In this document: positions 63,618 through 64,000 of the stretch, piece after piece
Position numbering within the stretch: the stretch's first letter is position 1
How the letters are laid out: the number at the start of each line of letters is the position of its first letter
Assembly: GCF_002982075.1 (NCBI RefSeq)
Contig: NZ_PUEJ01000002.1
Span: forward strand, 186,001-250,000
Direction of reading: 5' to 3'
DNA: 64,000 bases
From: Labrys okinawensis
GTDB taxonomy: Bacteria > Pseudomonadota > Alphaproteobacteria > Rhizobiales > Labraceae
Program-made: the position numbers and the translations under genes
The notes under the pieces: model-generated
What the model was told of the DNA's origin: nothing
The model's input: the letters and a program-made list of their open reading frames with translations, nothing else
Database searches by the model: none

Positions 63618-64000
63618 GCCGCCAGCCCGCGCTTCTTCAGCAAGGCCTCGGGCTTGGGATCATGGCCGCGGAAGTCGCGATAGGCCTGCGCCGCATCCTG
63701 CCGGTTGCCGGCGGCATAGACGAACTCTCTGAGCCGGCGGGCCGTCTCGCCATCGAAGATGTCGCCGCTTTCGACGAAGGCGTCGAAGCCGTCGGCATCG
63801 AGCACCTCCGACCAGAGATAGGAATAATAGGCCGAGGAGTAGCCTTCCCCTGAAAAGACATGCTGGAAATGCGGCGGGCGGTGGCGCATCACCATGGCCC
63901 GGGGCATGTCGATCTCGGCCAGCACCTTGGCTTCGAAGGCGCCGACGTCGAAACCCTCGGCTTCCGCCAAAAGATGCATTTCCAGATCGACCAAGGCGGA
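63614..64000 (-). CDS. M3 family oligopeptidase (Dcp-like), C-terminal part, cut by the window edge
   Basis: The visible 128 residues are the C-terminal helical lobe of an M3/thimet-type zinc peptidase: RAMVMRHRPPHFQHVFSGEGYSSAYYSYLWSEVLDADGFDAF and the final GHDPKPEALLKKRGL. The HExxH zinc site lies outside the window. Dcp-type enzymes remove dipeptides from C-termini of oligopeptides. The frame is open to the edge. Confidence 0.9.
   Translation of the reverse strand, partial: SALVDLEMHLLAEAEGFDVGAFEAKVLAEIDMPRAMVMRHRPPHFQHVFSGEGYSSAYYSYLWSEVLDADGFDAFVESGDIFDGETARRLREFVYAAGNRQDAAQAYRDFRGHDPKPEALLKKRGLAA

Overview
The window is GC-rich, densely coded chromosomal DNA with no rRNA, tRNA, CRISPR array or intact transposase that I can see. 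The gene content points to an alphaproteobacterium of the order Hyphomicrobiales (Rhizobiales): a ScfR/PccR-type regulator beside propionyl-CoA carboxylase, HWE-type histidine kinase, OlsB-like ornithine acyltransferase, Omp25/31-like porin-like barrel, a GCG_CRPN-type small lipoprotein and a long GH94 phosphorylase. Genus is not determinable from what I can read.

Layout. 0-4.5 kb: end of an aldo/keto reductase, a dimethylglycine/sarcosine dehydrogenase-like flavoprotein and a choline-kinase-like phosphotransferase. 4.8-8.4 kb: pqiABC envelope lipid-transport operon. 8.5-10.6 kb: YkgB-like membrane protein, then an AhpD-like protein and an ECF41 sigma factor behind a recognisable ECF41 promoter. 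10.8-13.3 kb: aldo/keto reductase, divergent LysR regulator and an AT-rich orphan gene. 13.3-17.2 kb: a minus-strand run from the ScfR-type regulator through cytochrome b561, YciI-like, EVE, HAD and GNAT genes. 17.3-23.6 kb: pccB, pccA and methylmalonyl-CoA mutase, which together take propionyl-CoA towards succinyl-CoA and are separated by intergenic palindromic repeats. 23.8-31.7 kb: folD, GH94 oligoglucan phosphorylase between two copies of one composite repeat, slyX, a membrane-tethered Mrr-like nuclease and a C45 acyltransferase. 31.9-36.2 kb: ATP-grasp ligase, AraC regulator and divergent MFS exporter. 36.2-38.6 kb: two divergent citrate-synthase-family genes, one carrying an N-terminal DNA-binding-like segment.

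38.7-46.3 kb: NUDIX, DMT exporter, then a LysR-controlled cluster of dicarboxylate symporter, leuC- and leuD-like dehydratase subunits and a haloacetate-dehalogenase-like hydrolase, which looks catabolic rather than a leucine operon. 46.5-48.4 kb: NmrA-type reductase with divergent LysR. 48.5-55.9 kb: a signalling neighbourhood (LuxR-type response regulator, hybrid kinase, HWE kinase with receiver) interspersed with small secreted or unknown genes. 56-64 kb: GCG_CRPN lipoprotein, outer-membrane barrel, nucleotidyltransferase, comM/yifB, a tandem pair of Pr6Pr membrane proteins, olsB and the end of an M3 peptidase.

The most unusual layer is the intergenic one. At least seven families of inverted-repeat elements occupy the gaps, several copies reach the stop codons of convergent genes, two response-regulator genes end inside repeat DNA, and two unrelated repeat copies carry the same small hairpin inserted at the same relative position.
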